From assembly GCF_002902625.1 (NCBI RefSeq), contig NZ_PPRG01000002.1:24486-88485 (forward strand): 64,000 nucleotides of DNA, written 5' to 3'. Source of the stretch: Staphylococcus devriesei (lineage in GTDB: Bacteria > Bacillota > Bacilli > Staphylococcales > Staphylococcaceae). Below the pieces are notes generated by a model. That model did no database searches. It had not been told where the DNA came from and was given only the letters and a program-made list of their open reading frames with translations. Position numbers and translations under genes: made by a program. Shown in pieces: positions 28,450-38,531 of this stretch (position 1 is its first letter; every line of letters starts with the position of its first letter).

Positions 28450-28986
28450 TTATTCTTCGCCTAAAAATAAAGCTTCTACATCTTTCCACCCATTCACACG
28501 TTGGAAACGTTCTTCGTTAATATTGTGAGAAGCAGTGAAGATAATGGGTTCACCTTCAAATATCTGTAATTGGCGTGGATTATCATCAATTAAATAGTCC
28601 GTTTTCACCACATTTTTACGGCCACAAAATATAAAGTGTTGTGGATCTAAAAATGGGAAAAATTCTAATAACCATTCATATTTATCATGAAATGATGTAG
28701 GCACATCCATTGCTGCTGTTGCGATATATACATCATAATGTTGTGTTAATTTCTCAACCACTTCTTGCGCGTGTGGCATCACTGTTAAATTTCTAAAAAA
28801 GCCAGGCGCTCTTAAAATATCACGTACAAGTCCATCGTGTTCTGGTATAACATGTTTTAATTTTTGACCGTTTAGTGATTCTACTGTAATACCTAATTCT
28901 GTTTTTATATTTACCACTTCAATAATCGCACCCAACGTATCTGCTAATACTTCATCCATATCTATTGCAATAGATTTTCTAGACAT
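28450..28986 (-). CDS. 5'(3')-deoxyribonucleotidase-like HAD phosphatase
   Basis: This 178-residue HAD protein has motif [10 protein letters not shown] (Asp8 and Asp10), motif II region [12 protein letters not shown] and a late acidic motif [10 protein letters not shown]. This matches the NT5C family of small 5'(3')-deoxyribonucleotidases, which remove phosphate from deoxynucleoside monophosphates. The start has GGGAGAGAT upstream. It lies 174 bases after hisC on the same strand, but a terminator-like hairpin stands between them. Confidence 0.88.
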   Translation of the reverse strand: MSRKSIAIDMDEVLADTLGAIIEVVNIKTELGITVESLNGQKLKHVIPEHDGLVRDILRAPGFFRNLTVMPHAQEVVEKLTQHYDVYIATAAMDVPTSFHDKYEWLLEFFPFLDPQHFIFCGRKNVVKTDYLIDDNPRQLQIFEGEPIIFTASHNINEERFQRVNGWKDVEALFLGEE

Positions 28987-29029
28987 ATTATCTCTCCCTT
29001 AATCATCACCTATATATTGTTAAAGTATA

Positions 29030-29124
29030 GCAAAAAAATGAAGAGTGGAACACAGAAGTAAAGTGACCATTCGATTATAATCAATACAACCGATGCGCCC
29101 CTAATTCCAAACTCTTCCACTCTT
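29030..29124 (-). terminator. hisC terminator
   Basis: AAGAGTGGAA (29041-29050) pairs perfectly with TTCCACTCTT (29115-29124). On the minus strand a run of seven T follows. The 64-base loop is unusually long. Confidence 0.75.
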
Positions 29125-29159
29125 TACTTATATACTAGACAATTTATTTAGTGTCTCGT

Positions 29160-30215
29160 TTAATAGTTAAAATTCTTTAATACTTCAATCATCTTATCAT
29201 TTTGTTCTGGGAAACCAACCGTAATACGTAAACCGTTTGGGAACGGACGTGTAATACACCCTACATTTAATAGCTCTTCATATAATTCTTTGTGTTTATC
29301 TGTTACGATAAACACAAAGTTTGTTTGACTTGGTAAAAAGTGTTCGCTTTGCGCAATATCATAAAATTTTTGACGCTCTTGCGCATTTTTTACCGTAATC
29401 TCTTTTAAGTATGCTTGGTCCTCTAAAGCCGCAAGTGCTGCATATTCTGAAAGACGCGTAATATTAAATGGTGGACGGATGATGTTCCACTTTTCAATAG
29501 CAGCATTTGTCGCTACTACATAACCAATACGTAAGCCTGCTAACCCGTATGCTTTTGAAAATGTTCTTAATAAGAATGCATTATCGAAACGTTCTTGTAA
29601 TTTCAGCGTATCTGGATAATCATCTGCCGTTACAAATTCAAAATATGCCTCATCAATTAATACGGGTACATGACTAGGCACACGTTCTAAAAAGCGTTCT
29701 AACTCTTCATGGCTAAAATAAGTTCCGGTTGGATTATTTGGATTACATAACCACACTAATGCCGTATCATTATCCACTTGTTTTAGGATTTCTTCTAAAT
29801 CAAAGCCATAGTCTTTCAGTGGAACTTGAACGACCTCTGCAGACTCAACAATTGCATTATGATAGTATTGACCAAATGTACCTTCGCTAGTCACAATTTT
29901 ATCTCCAGGTGTTAACACTGCTCTCGAAATCATTAAAATGACTTCATCTAAACCAGCACCGAATAAAATTCTAGAAGCATCTACATTCAAGTGCTCACTA
30001 ATCGCTTTACGTAATAAAGGTGACCCAGTTTCTGGATAATAAAATAATTCGTCTAAATGATCTTTAATCGCTGTTTTAACTTTTGGCGAAGGGCCGTATA
30101 GATTTTCATTGGAAGCAAGTTTATATAACTCACCTTCAATACCATGTTTTTCTTTAAGTGCTGGTGGTGACAAGCCTGGTTGATATGCTGATAATTGATT
30201 TAACTGTTGTTTCAT
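29160..30215 (-). CDS. hisC: Histidinol-phosphate aminotransferase HisC
   Basis: This 351-residue class II PLP aminotransferase has the start [20 protein letters not shown], the [10 protein letters not shown] loop (about 159-168), LIDEAYFEF and the PLP-lysine region [15 protein letters not shown] (Lys near 222). It makes histidinol phosphate in histidine synthesis and may also act on aromatic amino acids. It stands alone, away from any his operon, as in other staphylococci. RBS AAGGAGAGG precedes the start. Confidence 0.93.
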   Translation of the reverse strand: MKQQLNQLSAYQPGLSPPALKEKHGIEGELYKLASNENLYGPSPKVKTAIKDHLDELFYYPETGSPLLRKAISEHLNVDASRILFGAGLDEVILMISRAVLTPGDKIVTSEGTFGQYYHNAIVESAEVVQVPLKDYGFDLEEILKQVDNDTALVWLCNPNNPTGTYFSHEELERFLERVPSHVPVLIDEAYFEFVTADDYPDTLKLQERFDNAFLLRTFSKAYGLAGLRIGYVVATNAAIEKWNIIRPPFNITRLSEYAALAALEDQAYLKEITVKNAQERQKFYDIAQSEHFLPSQTNFVFIVTDKHKELYEELLNVGCITRPFPNGLRITVGFPEQNDKMIEVLKNFNY

Positions 30216-30342
30216 TTACAACCTCTCCTTCTCTTAAATATTAAACATTTAATTAAATGATATTGTACTTGCTCTCCTATGTGAAAATGCCTACCTTCTA
30301 GCTCGTTGTGATGATAATCAATACTCTTAATACTATCTTACT

Positions 30343-31857
30343 CTAATGAACACCATTCATTGCTTTTTTAACCATTGGTGAAATAGCAACGAGTAGAATA
30401 CCAATCACTAAAGTAAACAATCCTGAATATAAAAAGAATTGCTTCTCGCTAATCATTTTAAATAATACTACAATTTGACTGTTCAAACTTTGAGCTGTCG
30501 CGTTACTGAGCATCCATAGTGCCATCATTTGTGCAGAGAATTTTGCAGGAGCTAATTTCGAAGTCACTGACAACCCCACTGGTGAAATACATAATTCGCC
30601 AATTGTAATAAGTAAGAAACTTACAATCAACCATAATGGATGAATTAAATGGGTATTGCCACTTAATGGGATAATCATTACTAAATATGAGAAACCAGCA
30701 AATATAGCACCTAGCGCAAATTTATACACTGTACTAGGATTATGTTTCCCTAATTTAGTCCATAGATTAGCAAATAAAGGCGCTAACAGAATGATAAACA
30801 CAGGATTAATAGACTGGAACCAGGCAGCCGGAATATGGAAGTTAATCAATCCATGTGTGAGTTTACCTAAACTTAACTGTGTTTTTTGGTCGGCAAAGTT
30901 AGCTAAAATCGTTGACCCTTGTTCTTGAATCATCCAAAAAGCTACAGACGTAATAAATAATGGTATGTAACTATAGATTCTTGAACGTTCCTCTTTGCGT
31001 GTCTTCTGACTTGATAACATATAGATAAAAATTCCAATGGGCAACACGATGCCTACAAACGTTATAATCACACTAAAGCTTCCTAAGTTAAGATTCCCAA
31101 AAAGATGTAAAACCACTAGTACTATTATAAATACTGCAATAACTATTCCTGTAATCATCGATAACGATTTAATTTCATCTTTTCTTAATGGATTTGGCAC
31201 ACTTAAACCGGCAAGTCCTAGACTTTTCTTATTCGTAATTAGATATGTAACTAGTCCAATGAACATACCAATTGCCGCTATCGCAAAACCAAAGTGAAAG
31301 CCAAGTCGTGTTTGTAAATAGCCAGTTATAAATGGAGATAAAAAGCTTCCTAAGTTAATCCCCATATAAAAGATAGTAAACGCTGCATCTAAACGTCTAT
31401 CATTATGATCATATAACTCTCCTACGGTTGTAGAGATGTTTGGTTTTAGTAAACCAGTACCTGCTATTAATAGTAATAATGCAATCATCACTACTGTCAG
31501 GTTTCCAGGTATAGTCAACATAATATGACCAAACATAATTAATATACCGCCATAAAAGAGCGCATGACGTGTACCTATGATTCTATCTGCTATCCATCCT
31601 CCGATGGTACCAGACATATAAATAAGCGCTCCATATAGTGAGACGATTTGCAACGCTGTAGCTTGAGGTAAACCGAAACCACCTTTACTCACTGAGTAAT
31701 ATAGGTAGAAAGCTAAAATGGCTTTCATACCGTAATAACTGAATCGCTCCCAAAATTCAGTAAAAAATAGTGTACTTAGGCCTCTGGGATGTCCAAAAAA
31801 GCCTTTCTGCGGTACGCTTTTAACAATTTCTTGTCTCGAATAATTCTTCGTATTCAT
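30343..31857 (-). CDS. POT-family peptide transporter (copy 2)
   Basis: This 504-residue protein has about 14 membrane segments. KGFFGHPRGLSTLFFTEFWE, ERFSYYG, GGWIADRIIGTR and FYMGINLGSFLSPF are the POT signatures. It is a paralogue of the transporter at 25560, in the opposite orientation, with the lipid kinase, nucleotidase and hisC between them. The ATG at 31857 has AGGGG seven bases upstream, better than the upstream frame opening. It lies 127 bases before hisC and may be cotranscribed with it. Substrate preference could differ from copy 1. Confidence 0.9.
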   Translation of the reverse strand: MNTKNYSRQEIVKSVPQKGFFGHPRGLSTLFFTEFWERFSYYGMKAILAFYLYYSVSKGGFGLPQATALQIVSLYGALIYMSGTIGGWIADRIIGTRHALFYGGILIMFGHIMLTIPGNLTVVMIALLLLIAGTGLLKPNISTTVGELYDHNDRRLDAAFTIFYMGINLGSFLSPFITGYLQTRLGFHFGFAIAAIGMFIGLVTYLITNKKSLGLAGLSVPNPLRKDEIKSLSMITGIVIAVFIIVLVVLHLFGNLNLGSFSVIITFVGIVLPIGIFIYMLSSQKTRKEERSRIYSYIPLFITSVAFWMIQEQGSTILANFADQKTQLSLGKLTHGLINFHIPAAWFQSINPVFIILLAPLFANLWTKLGKHNPSTVYKFALGAIFAGFSYLVMIIPLSGNTHLIHPLWLIVSFLLITIGELCISPVGLSVTSKLAPAKFSAQMMALWMLSNATAQSLNSQIVVLFKMISEKQFFLYSGLFTLVIGILLVAISPMVKKAMNGVH

Positions 31858-32027
31858 TTCTCCACCCCTTAAAAAATACATATATTATTATGTATTTAAA
31901 TTCTAGTTTAAATAAAATCGTTTCAGATTACAACTCTATCTATATCTTTTTCAATTAATAGTTGTCTAAAAATAGCGAAAATTGATAGAAATTTAGGGTG
32001 CGAAATAGATGTTTACTACCAAACTAA

Positions 32028-32061
32028 AAGCTAGGACATTTTCGTATTAATGTCCTAGCTT
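32028..32061 (-). terminator. Terminator of the osmoprotectant ABC operon
   Basis: AAGCTAGGACATT (32028-32040) pairs with AATGTCCTAGCTT (32049-32061) around an 8-base loop, followed on the minus strand by TTTAGTTTGG. Confidence 0.85.
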
Positions 32062-32082
32062 CTATTCCAAATTATTTAGTTT

Positions 32083-33597
32083 TTACTTTACTAAGCCTTC
32101 TTTTTCTAAATATTGCTTAGCCACTTTATATGGATCTTCATTTTTCACAGTAACTTTATAGTTCATTTCTTGCATTTCTTCATCTGAGATTTTATTTTCC
32201 AATTTGTTTAATGGTTTTTTAATTTCCGGATGATCTTTCAAGAATTTTTCTTTAAACATTGGAGCGCCTTGGTATGGTGGGAAGACATGTTTATCATCGT
32301 CAAGCACAACCATATCATATTGTTTTAATTCGGCATCTGTTGAATAGGCATCTATTAAATTAATATTACCTTTCTCAACAGCTGTGTAACGTAACTTAGG
32401 TTCCATTTGTTTAATATTCGATAAATCTAAGTCATAAGCCTTGGCAACCGCTTTATATCCATCAGGACGATCTTTAAATTCCATCGTAAAACCTGGCTTA
32501 ATTTTATCTTCAACCTTTTGTAAATCGCCAATCGTTTTAATATTATACTTTTTAGCAAAATCTTTTTTCACTGCTAAAGCATACGTATTATTATATTTCA
32601 TCGGTTTCAACATCGTCATATCATATTTCTTTTCAAGACTTTGTTTTGCTTGATTATAAACTGCTGCTTCTTTCTTAGATTTAAGCTCTTCTTTCGTTAA
32701 TTCGCCTAATACAGTCCCTGTAAATTCTAAGTAACCGTCAATATCGTCTGATTTCAATGCGTTAAAGAGAAATGAGGTTTTACCCATGCCATCTTTTACT
32801 TCTACCGTGTTATCTGTTTCTTCTTCAATCAGTATCTTATACATATTTGTAATAATTGATGGTTCCGAACCTAACTTACCAGCCATTGTAATCGTGTCAC
32901 CCTTTTTCCCGAAAAGTGGTACTACAATAGCCAATAAAATAATTAATATAATAACACCAGTAGTAATTAGTATCTTCTTATAAGATAATTTCTCAACATA
33001 GCGTAAAATTAAATCAAAGACGATAGCTAATAAGGCAGCAGGAATGGCTCCAATGAGAATAAGAGATGTATTATTTCGATCAATACCGAGTAAAATTAAG
33101 TCTCCTAAACCACCTGCACCAATTAATGCGGCTAATGTAGCTGTCCCAATAATTAATACCATCGCTGTGCGAATCCCAGCCATAATGACTGGCATCGCTA
33201 TAGGTAATTCAACTTTAGTTAAACGACGTATCGGTTTCATACCTATACCTTTTGCCGCTTCAATGAGTGAGGGATCTACTTCTTGAATACCTGTGTATGT
33301 ATTTCTTAGAATTGGTAATAACGCATAGACAACTAATGCAATAACTGCTGGAACTCTTCCAATACCAAAAATAGGAATCATTAACCCTAGTAATGCTAAT
33401 GATGGGATAGTTTGCAGTATTGCTGCGATATTCATTACAATTTCAGATAATTTCTTAGTCTTAGTTAAGGCAATACCTAAAGGCACTGCGATTAAAATGG
33501 CTATAAATAACGCTATAAATGAAATTTGGATATGTTCAAATATCGTTCGAAGTACTTCGCCTTTACGATCACTAAGTGTGGTTAACAATTCATTCAT
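32083..33597 (-). CDS. Fused permease and substrate-binding protein of an OpuC-type osmoprotectant ABC transporter
   Basis: This 504-residue protein joins a permease (1-205, five to six helices, with the EAA loop EAAKGIGMKPIRRLTKVELP near 113-132) to a glycine betaine/choline-type binding domain (about 230-504, with GSEPSIITNMYKILIE, EFTGTVLGE, YALAVKKDFAK). Such fusions take up choline, carnitine or glycine betaine for osmotic protection. The binding domain hangs outside the membrane. It overlaps the ATPase gene by 4 bases. The exact substrate cannot be read from the sequence. Confidence 0.9.
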   Translation of the reverse strand: MNELLTTLSDRKGEVLRTIFEHIQISFIALFIAILIAVPLGIALTKTKKLSEIVMNIAAILQTIPSLALLGLMIPIFGIGRVPAVIALVVYALLPILRNTYTGIQEVDPSLIEAAKGIGMKPIRRLTKVELPIAMPVIMAGIRTAMVLIIGTATLAALIGAGGLGDLILLGIDRNNTSLILIGAIPAALLAIVFDLILRYVEKLSYKKILITTGVIILIILLAIVVPLFGKKGDTITMAGKLGSEPSIITNMYKILIEEETDNTVEVKDGMGKTSFLFNALKSDDIDGYLEFTGTVLGELTKEELKSKKEAAVYNQAKQSLEKKYDMTMLKPMKYNNTYALAVKKDFAKKYNIKTIGDLQKVEDKIKPGFTMEFKDRPDGYKAVAKAYDLDLSNIKQMEPKLRYTAVEKGNINLIDAYSTDAELKQYDMVVLDDDKHVFPPYQGAPMFKEKFLKDHPEIKKPLNKLENKISDEEMQEMNYKVTVKNEDPYKVAKQYLEKEGLVK

Positions 33598-34556
33598 GCT
33601 TTAACCTCCTTATCAGTCTCGGATAAATATTTAAAGATATCTTCACGCTTTAATAATGACTGAGTTGAGGTTTTAGTATCTTCAACAATCACAGCTTCAT
33701 GTTGTGCCATTAATGAATAGAGGTTAGAAAGCTTAGTATTATTTTTTACTACTGGATAATTATGTTGAGTACTGTTTTCTGTCACAGGTGTAACGATATC
33801 TAAATCTTTTAATTGTAAATGGTCTTTATCTTGAATTAAATGACTTCCCATAAATGTCTCTACAAACTCGTTGTTAGGATGTTCACGGAAACCTTGAGGT
33901 GTGTCAATTTGTTCTACGTGGCCTTTATTAAGTAAGCAAATGCGGTCTCCTAATTTCATTGCTTCCTGAATATCATGCGTTACAAATATAATTGTCTTTT
34001 TAATTTTAGTTTGTAAGTCTAATAAATCGTCTTGGAGTTTTTCACGACTAATAGGATCAAGCGCGCTAAAAGGCTCATCCATCAATATAACCGGTGGGTC
34101 GGCAGCCAAAGCTCGGATAACACCTACCCTTTGTCGTTGCCCTCCTGATAATTCATCTGGTTTACGGTCGCGATATTTTTCTGGTTCTAATCCGACCATA
34201 TCGAGCAATTCATCTACACGTTGATTTATATCACTATCTTTCCACTTTTTCATTTGTGGAACTTGGGCAATATTCTCTTTAATCGACATATGTGGAAATA
34301 ATGCAATCTGTTGTAATACATATCCTATGTCCCACCGCATTTCATAAACTGGGTAATCACTGATTGGCTTATCTTTAAAATAGATGTACCCCTCACTTAA
34401 TGGGATGAGACGATTAATCATTTTTAACGTTGTCGTTTTACCACAACCTGATGGGCCTATAAATACGAAAAATTCTCCTTCATTTATTTTAAAACTCATA
34501 TTCTCGACGGCTATACTCTTACCGTAATACTTTGATACATTTTTAAATTCAATCAT
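33594..34556 (-). CDS. ATPase of an OpuC-type osmoprotectant ABC transporter
   Basis: This 320-residue ATPase has Walker A GPSGCGKTTT (about 34-43), signature LSGGQRQRVGVIRAL (about 137-151) and Walker B PVILMDEPFSALDP. The region after about 235 is weakly conserved and may be a reduced CBS-like tail, as in OpuCA where CBS domains sense ionic strength. It is first of a two-gene operon with the fused permease. The start is directly preceded by GAAGGTGACTAG. Confidence 0.9.
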   Translation of the reverse strand: MIEFKNVSKYYGKSIAVENMSFKINEGEFFVFIGPSGCGKTTTLKMINRLIPLSEGYIYFKDKPISDYPVYEMRWDIGYVLQQIALFPHMSIKENIAQVPQMKKWKDSDINQRVDELLDMVGLEPEKYRDRKPDELSGGQRQRVGVIRALAADPPVILMDEPFSALDPISREKLQDDLLDLQTKIKKTIIFVTHDIQEAMKLGDRICLLNKGHVEQIDTPQGFREHPNNEFVETFMGSHLIQDKDHLQLKDLDIVTPVTENSTQHNYPVVKNNTKLSNLYSLMAQHEAVIVEDTKTSTQSLLKREDIFKYLSETDKEVKA

Positions 34557-34683
34557 CTAGTCACCTTCATTTATCCTGCCTATACAGACTTTTCCATTTA
34601 TATACCCTATTAAAGCATATTTAAAGATAAATTCACATTTAATTGATTTTATTAATAGGATTAATTCTGATATTTAAAAATAA

Positions 34684-34731
34684 AAATAAAAAAAAGTAAG
34701 ACTCAATACAATAGTATGTATTAAATCTTAC
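34684..34731 (-). terminator. recQ terminator
   Basis: GTAAGACTCAATACA (34696-34710) pairs with TGTATTAAATCTTAC (34717-34731) with two mismatches. On the minus strand it is followed by eight T and further T-rich sequence. Confidence 0.92.
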
Positions 34732-34740
34732 CTTTATAGT

Positions 34741-36519
34741 CTAAATATTTGTCTTATATGTTTGGATTTTCTCTAGGAATTTTGGACAGTAGTGTTTTAA
34801 CTTATAGCTACCTACGCCATCAATAGAAATCATTTCTTGTTTTGATTCAGGCTTACGTTTGGCAAACTCTTCTAATGTATAATCTGAAAAGATACTGACC
34901 GGCGCAATGTTTAATTTCTCACTTAGTTTACGTCGTACTTCAACAAGCTCGCTATACAACGCACGATCCACGCCTTCAAGTGTGTTGATATAAACTTTTT
35001 CTTTCGACTTTTGCTTGAACGGTGAGGTGTATACTTTTTTATCGTTACTAAGTAACTGCTTAACACTCTCATCACACGTTAAGATTTCTTCATACTCGTT
35101 TAAAAAACCTTTGAAGCGCAACTCATCAATTAAATGGCTTAATTCTGATGTCGTATAGTCTTTCATCAAACCGTGTGTCGTCAATTTGTCATAATCGTTA
35201 TATTTTATATAATCACTTATTTCACCACGTAACACTTGAATAATAACGCTATAACTTTCTTGTTGACGCATGCGAGCGATACAACTAATAATCATTTTTG
35301 CTTCTTTAGTCATATCGTATGTTTTATTTTGTTGAATACAACTACTACATTGACCACACTCTTCTAATTTTTCATTTGGTTCAAAATAGTGCACAATCGT
35401 CGCTTCTAAACATTTTTTAGTTTTTGTATATTGAAGCATTTTAGTGAGCTTTTCACCCATTTTCTCTTTGTAATCATCATCTGCTTGTGACACTGTAATA
35501 AAATATTCATGTAGTCCTTTATCTCGTTCACTAAATAATAAAATACATTCACTGTCTAACCCATCACGACCTGCACGTCCTGCTTCTTGATAATAAGATT
35601 CAAGGTCTCCTGGCATATTATAATGAATGACGTATCTTACATTTGATTTATCAATCCCCATACCAAATGCATTTGTTGCTATAACAACCTTGATACGATC
35701 ATAAACAAAATCATTTTGAGCTGTCTCACGTTCTTTATTCGACAGGCCAGCATGATAAATTGCAGTTTTAACATTAACGGAATCTAATGCTTCTTGTAAC
35801 TCTTCAACTTGTTTACGTGTAGAACAATAAATAATCCCGGCTTGTTCCTTATGTTTCTGTACGTAATCAATCACAAATTTTTGACGCTGATAAGTTGGAT
35901 TTACTTTAAAAATAAGGTTTCGACGTTTCGTACTCGTCTTCACTTCATCATGTTTATCAATATTTAACTTGCCCATAATATCTTGTTGGACTTCAGCGGT
36001 TGCTGTGGCTGTCAAAGCGACAATTGTAAAATCTTGTGGTAAAGCAAACACTTTATGAATGACACTTTGATAACTTGGTCTAAAATCATGTCCCCACTTA
36101 GAAATACAATGTGCTTCATCAAACGCAATAAGATGGATATTAATTTTACTCAATAAATTTAAAAAATATTTGTTATCGAAACGTTCAGGCGCAACATATA
36201 AAAACTGAATCTCCCCTGAGAGTAAGTCGCTTTCAATATCTTTTTGTTGTTTTTTACTCAAGCTACTATTTAGATAAGTCGCTTTAATTCCCATCGCCTT
36301 CAATTGATCTACTTGGTCTTTCATCAAAGAAATTAAAGGACTTATTACAATAGTGGTCCCACCTAGCATTAAACCAGGTACTTGATAACATATCGATTTA
36401 CCTCCTCCTGTAGGTAAGACCCCTAAGACATTACGATGTTCCATTATTTTAGTTATAATTTCTTTTTGTCCAGGTCTAAACGTGTCATAACCAAAATAAT
36501 GCGATAATGTTGCTTCCAT
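34741..36519 (-). CDS. recQ: ATP-dependent DNA helicase RecQ
   Basis: This 592-residue superfamily 2 helicase has YFGYDTFRPGQKEII, Walker A LPTGGGKSICYQ (about 36-47), DEAH (AFDEAHCISKWGHDFRP), and QEAGRAGRDG. A RecQ zinc site follows (C...CGQC.SC near 373-396), then the winged-helix and an HRDC domain (about 515-590). It unwinds forked and recombination DNA. The ATG at 36519 has AAGGGG nine bases upstream; a GTG two codons earlier is too close. It lies 13 bases after the ABC-F gene and is probably cotranscribed. Confidence 0.94.
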   Translation of the reverse strand: MEATLSHYFGYDTFRPGQKEIITKIMEHRNVLGVLPTGGGKSICYQVPGLMLGGTTIVISPLISLMKDQVDQLKAMGIKATYLNSSLSKKQQKDIESDLLSGEIQFLYVAPERFDNKYFLNLLSKINIHLIAFDEAHCISKWGHDFRPSYQSVIHKVFALPQDFTIVALTATATAEVQQDIMGKLNIDKHDEVKTSTKRRNLIFKVNPTYQRQKFVIDYVQKHKEQAGIIYCSTRKQVEELQEALDSVNVKTAIYHAGLSNKERETAQNDFVYDRIKVVIATNAFGMGIDKSNVRYVIHYNMPGDLESYYQEAGRAGRDGLDSECILLFSERDKGLHEYFITVSQADDDYKEKMGEKLTKMLQYTKTKKCLEATIVHYFEPNEKLEECGQCSSCIQQNKTYDMTKEAKMIISCIARMRQQESYSVIIQVLRGEISDYIKYNDYDKLTTHGLMKDYTTSELSHLIDELRFKGFLNEYEEILTCDESVKQLLSNDKKVYTSPFKQKSKEKVYINTLEGVDRALYSELVEVRRKLSEKLNIAPVSIFSDYTLEEFAKRKPESKQEMISIDGVGSYKLKHYCPKFLEKIQTYKTNI

Positions 36520-36532
36520 ACACACATTCCCC

Positions 36533-38413
36533 TTATTGCTCTTTTAGTTCTTCCAGTTCACTCCATCTCGTGATGTCTATATCATATGTTTGTTCCAGTT
36601 GTTCTTTTTCTTCATTTAATTCTTTAATTTTTGCATAATCAGCGCTTGCTTCTATCATTTCTTCCTCGATTTGTTCTAAGCGTTGTTCAGTCGTTTCAAT
36701 TCGAGTCATTAGTGTTTCATACTCACGCTTTTCTTTATAAGATAAACCAGATTTTTTACGTGTCGGTGCTTTAGTTTTAGGTTGTTGCGCTTGTTTTTCA
36801 CGCATTTGTTGTTTATCTTGCTCTTTTTTATAAGCTTCATAATCTTCAAATGCACCTACGATACGTTCCATTTTGCCATCGTGAATATACCAATATTCTT
36901 GCGCCACTTTGTTTAAGAAATAGCGATCATGGCTCACCGTAATAACCGCACCACCGAATGTGCTAATATAATCTTCTAAAATAGTTAACGTTTCTGTGTC
37001 TAAATCATTTGTAGGTTCATCAAGTAATAATACATTGGGTTGGTGAACTAACAATCTTAATAAATAGAGACGTTTCTGTTCGCCACCAGATAACTTATAA
37101 ATTTTCTTTCCATGTGTTGAACTAGGGAATAGAAAACGTTCTAATAATTGCGTAACTGAAATTGACGTCCCATCTTTCTCTTTCGCAACTTCACTTTCTT
37201 CTCTTAAGTAATCAATCATTCGAATATCTCTATCAAGCGTATCCTCAGTTTGCTTAAAGTAAGCCACTTTAACCGTTTGTCCCGTCTTTAGTACACCTGT
37301 ATAGTCAGTATCTTCGCCACTTAAAATATTGAGCAATGTAGTTTTACCAGCGCCATTGGGCCCTACAATTCCAATACGTTGGCCACTTTGAATAATTTCA
37401 GTAATATCTTCAAATAATGTTTTCTGATTAATTACTTTAGTTAAATGTTCAAATTCAAAAACTTGTTTGCCTAATCTTGAATACGCAAGATTCAATTGTC
37501 CCTTATCTTGAGTTTGTTGAGATTGAACTTCAGACTCTAAATTATTAAAACGATTAATTCGAGCTTGTTGTTTAGTTGTTCTAGCTTTTGCTCCTGCTCG
37601 CATCCATGCTAGTTCTTGTTTATATAAAGCCTTTTGCTTTTCTTGTTGTTTTTGTTCAATCATTTCGTTCTCTGCTCTCATAGCAATATAATCTTCGTAA
37701 TTACCCGGATATGAGGTTAGCTTACCTCTATCTAATTCAATTATCCGACTTGCTACTTCATTTAAAAAGTAACGATCATGGGTTACGAATAATACAGTGT
37801 GAGGATATTGCTTAACATAATTGATTAACCAATTAATTGACTCGAAATCAAGATGGTTCGTAGGCTCATCTAATAAGAGTAAATCCGGTTGCTCAATAAG
37901 TGTTTTAGCTAACACTATACGCTTTTGTTGCCCACCAGAGAGTTCGCTTATCTTCTTGGTCGTATCATTGATGCCTAATTTAGATAGAATTGTTTTAATT
38001 TCAGCATTATAATCCCATGCATTATGTTGATCCATAGCTTCTTGTGCTTCCATCATTTTTTGAAAATGATGGTCATCTTGTTGTAGCGCATATGTATTTA
38101 CTGCTTCTTCATACGCTTTAATAACACGTAATGTTGTCGTCTCTGAACTTAATACGGCTTGAAATACTGTCATCTCACCGTCTAAGTCTTGTTTCTGAGA
38201 AGAATAACGAATGCGGTACTGGTTAGGATGGGTAATATCTGCAGTGTAGTCATCGTCAATATTACCAATCACTTTTAGCAAAGTACTCTTCCCTGTACCA
38301 TTAATGCCGACTAGTCCTATTTTCTCGTGTTCAGAAATAGAGAGACTTAAATCATCAAAAATGATTTTATCTGCATACGATTTATTCAAATGCTCAATTT
38401 TATACGCTTCCAT
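36533..38413 (-). CDS. ABC-F ATPase of the Uup type
   Basis: This 626-residue soluble protein has two ATPase domains. The first has GINGTGKST (about 36-44) and LSGGQQKRIVLAK; the second GPNGAGKTT (about 349-357) and LSGGEQKRLYLLR. Between them is the interdomain linker rich in Gln, Lys and Arg (about 240-310), and a C-terminal coiled coil (about 550-626) as in Uup. ABC-F proteins act on ribosomes or, for Uup, on branched DNA. Its pairing with recQ would suit a DNA role; this is inference. No transmembrane part is present. Confidence 0.88.
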   Translation of the reverse strand: MEAYKIEHLNKSYADKIIFDDLSLSISEHEKIGLVGINGTGKSTLLKVIGNIDDDYTADITHPNQYRIRYSSQKQDLDGEMTVFQAVLSSETTTLRVIKAYEEAVNTYALQQDDHHFQKMMEAQEAMDQHNAWDYNAEIKTILSKLGINDTTKKISELSGGQQKRIVLAKTLIEQPDLLLLDEPTNHLDFESINWLINYVKQYPHTVLFVTHDRYFLNEVASRIIELDRGKLTSYPGNYEDYIAMRAENEMIEQKQQEKQKALYKQELAWMRAGAKARTTKQQARINRFNNLESEVQSQQTQDKGQLNLAYSRLGKQVFEFEHLTKVINQKTLFEDITEIIQSGQRIGIVGPNGAGKTTLLNILSGEDTDYTGVLKTGQTVKVAYFKQTEDTLDRDIRMIDYLREESEVAKEKDGTSISVTQLLERFLFPSSTHGKKIYKLSGGEQKRLYLLRLLVHQPNVLLLDEPTNDLDTETLTILEDYISTFGGAVITVSHDRYFLNKVAQEYWYIHDGKMERIVGAFEDYEAYKKEQDKQQMREKQAQQPKTKAPTRKKSGLSYKEKREYETLMTRIETTEQRLEQIEEEMIEASADYAKIKELNEEKEQLEQTYDIDITRWSELEELKEQ

Positions 38414-38531
38414 TCTTCTACTTCCTTTTTGTATCGAAATATCGAAATTTCAAAATATTTCTGATAAGCTTAAATCAGTTCTATATATTATACACCTTTT
38501 TAAGGCTAAATGATACAAGGAGAATAGAGAT

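Noticed and set aside
30216..30342. T-box or histidine leader before hisC
   Set aside because: The gap is too short and has no T-box sequence or specifier stem.
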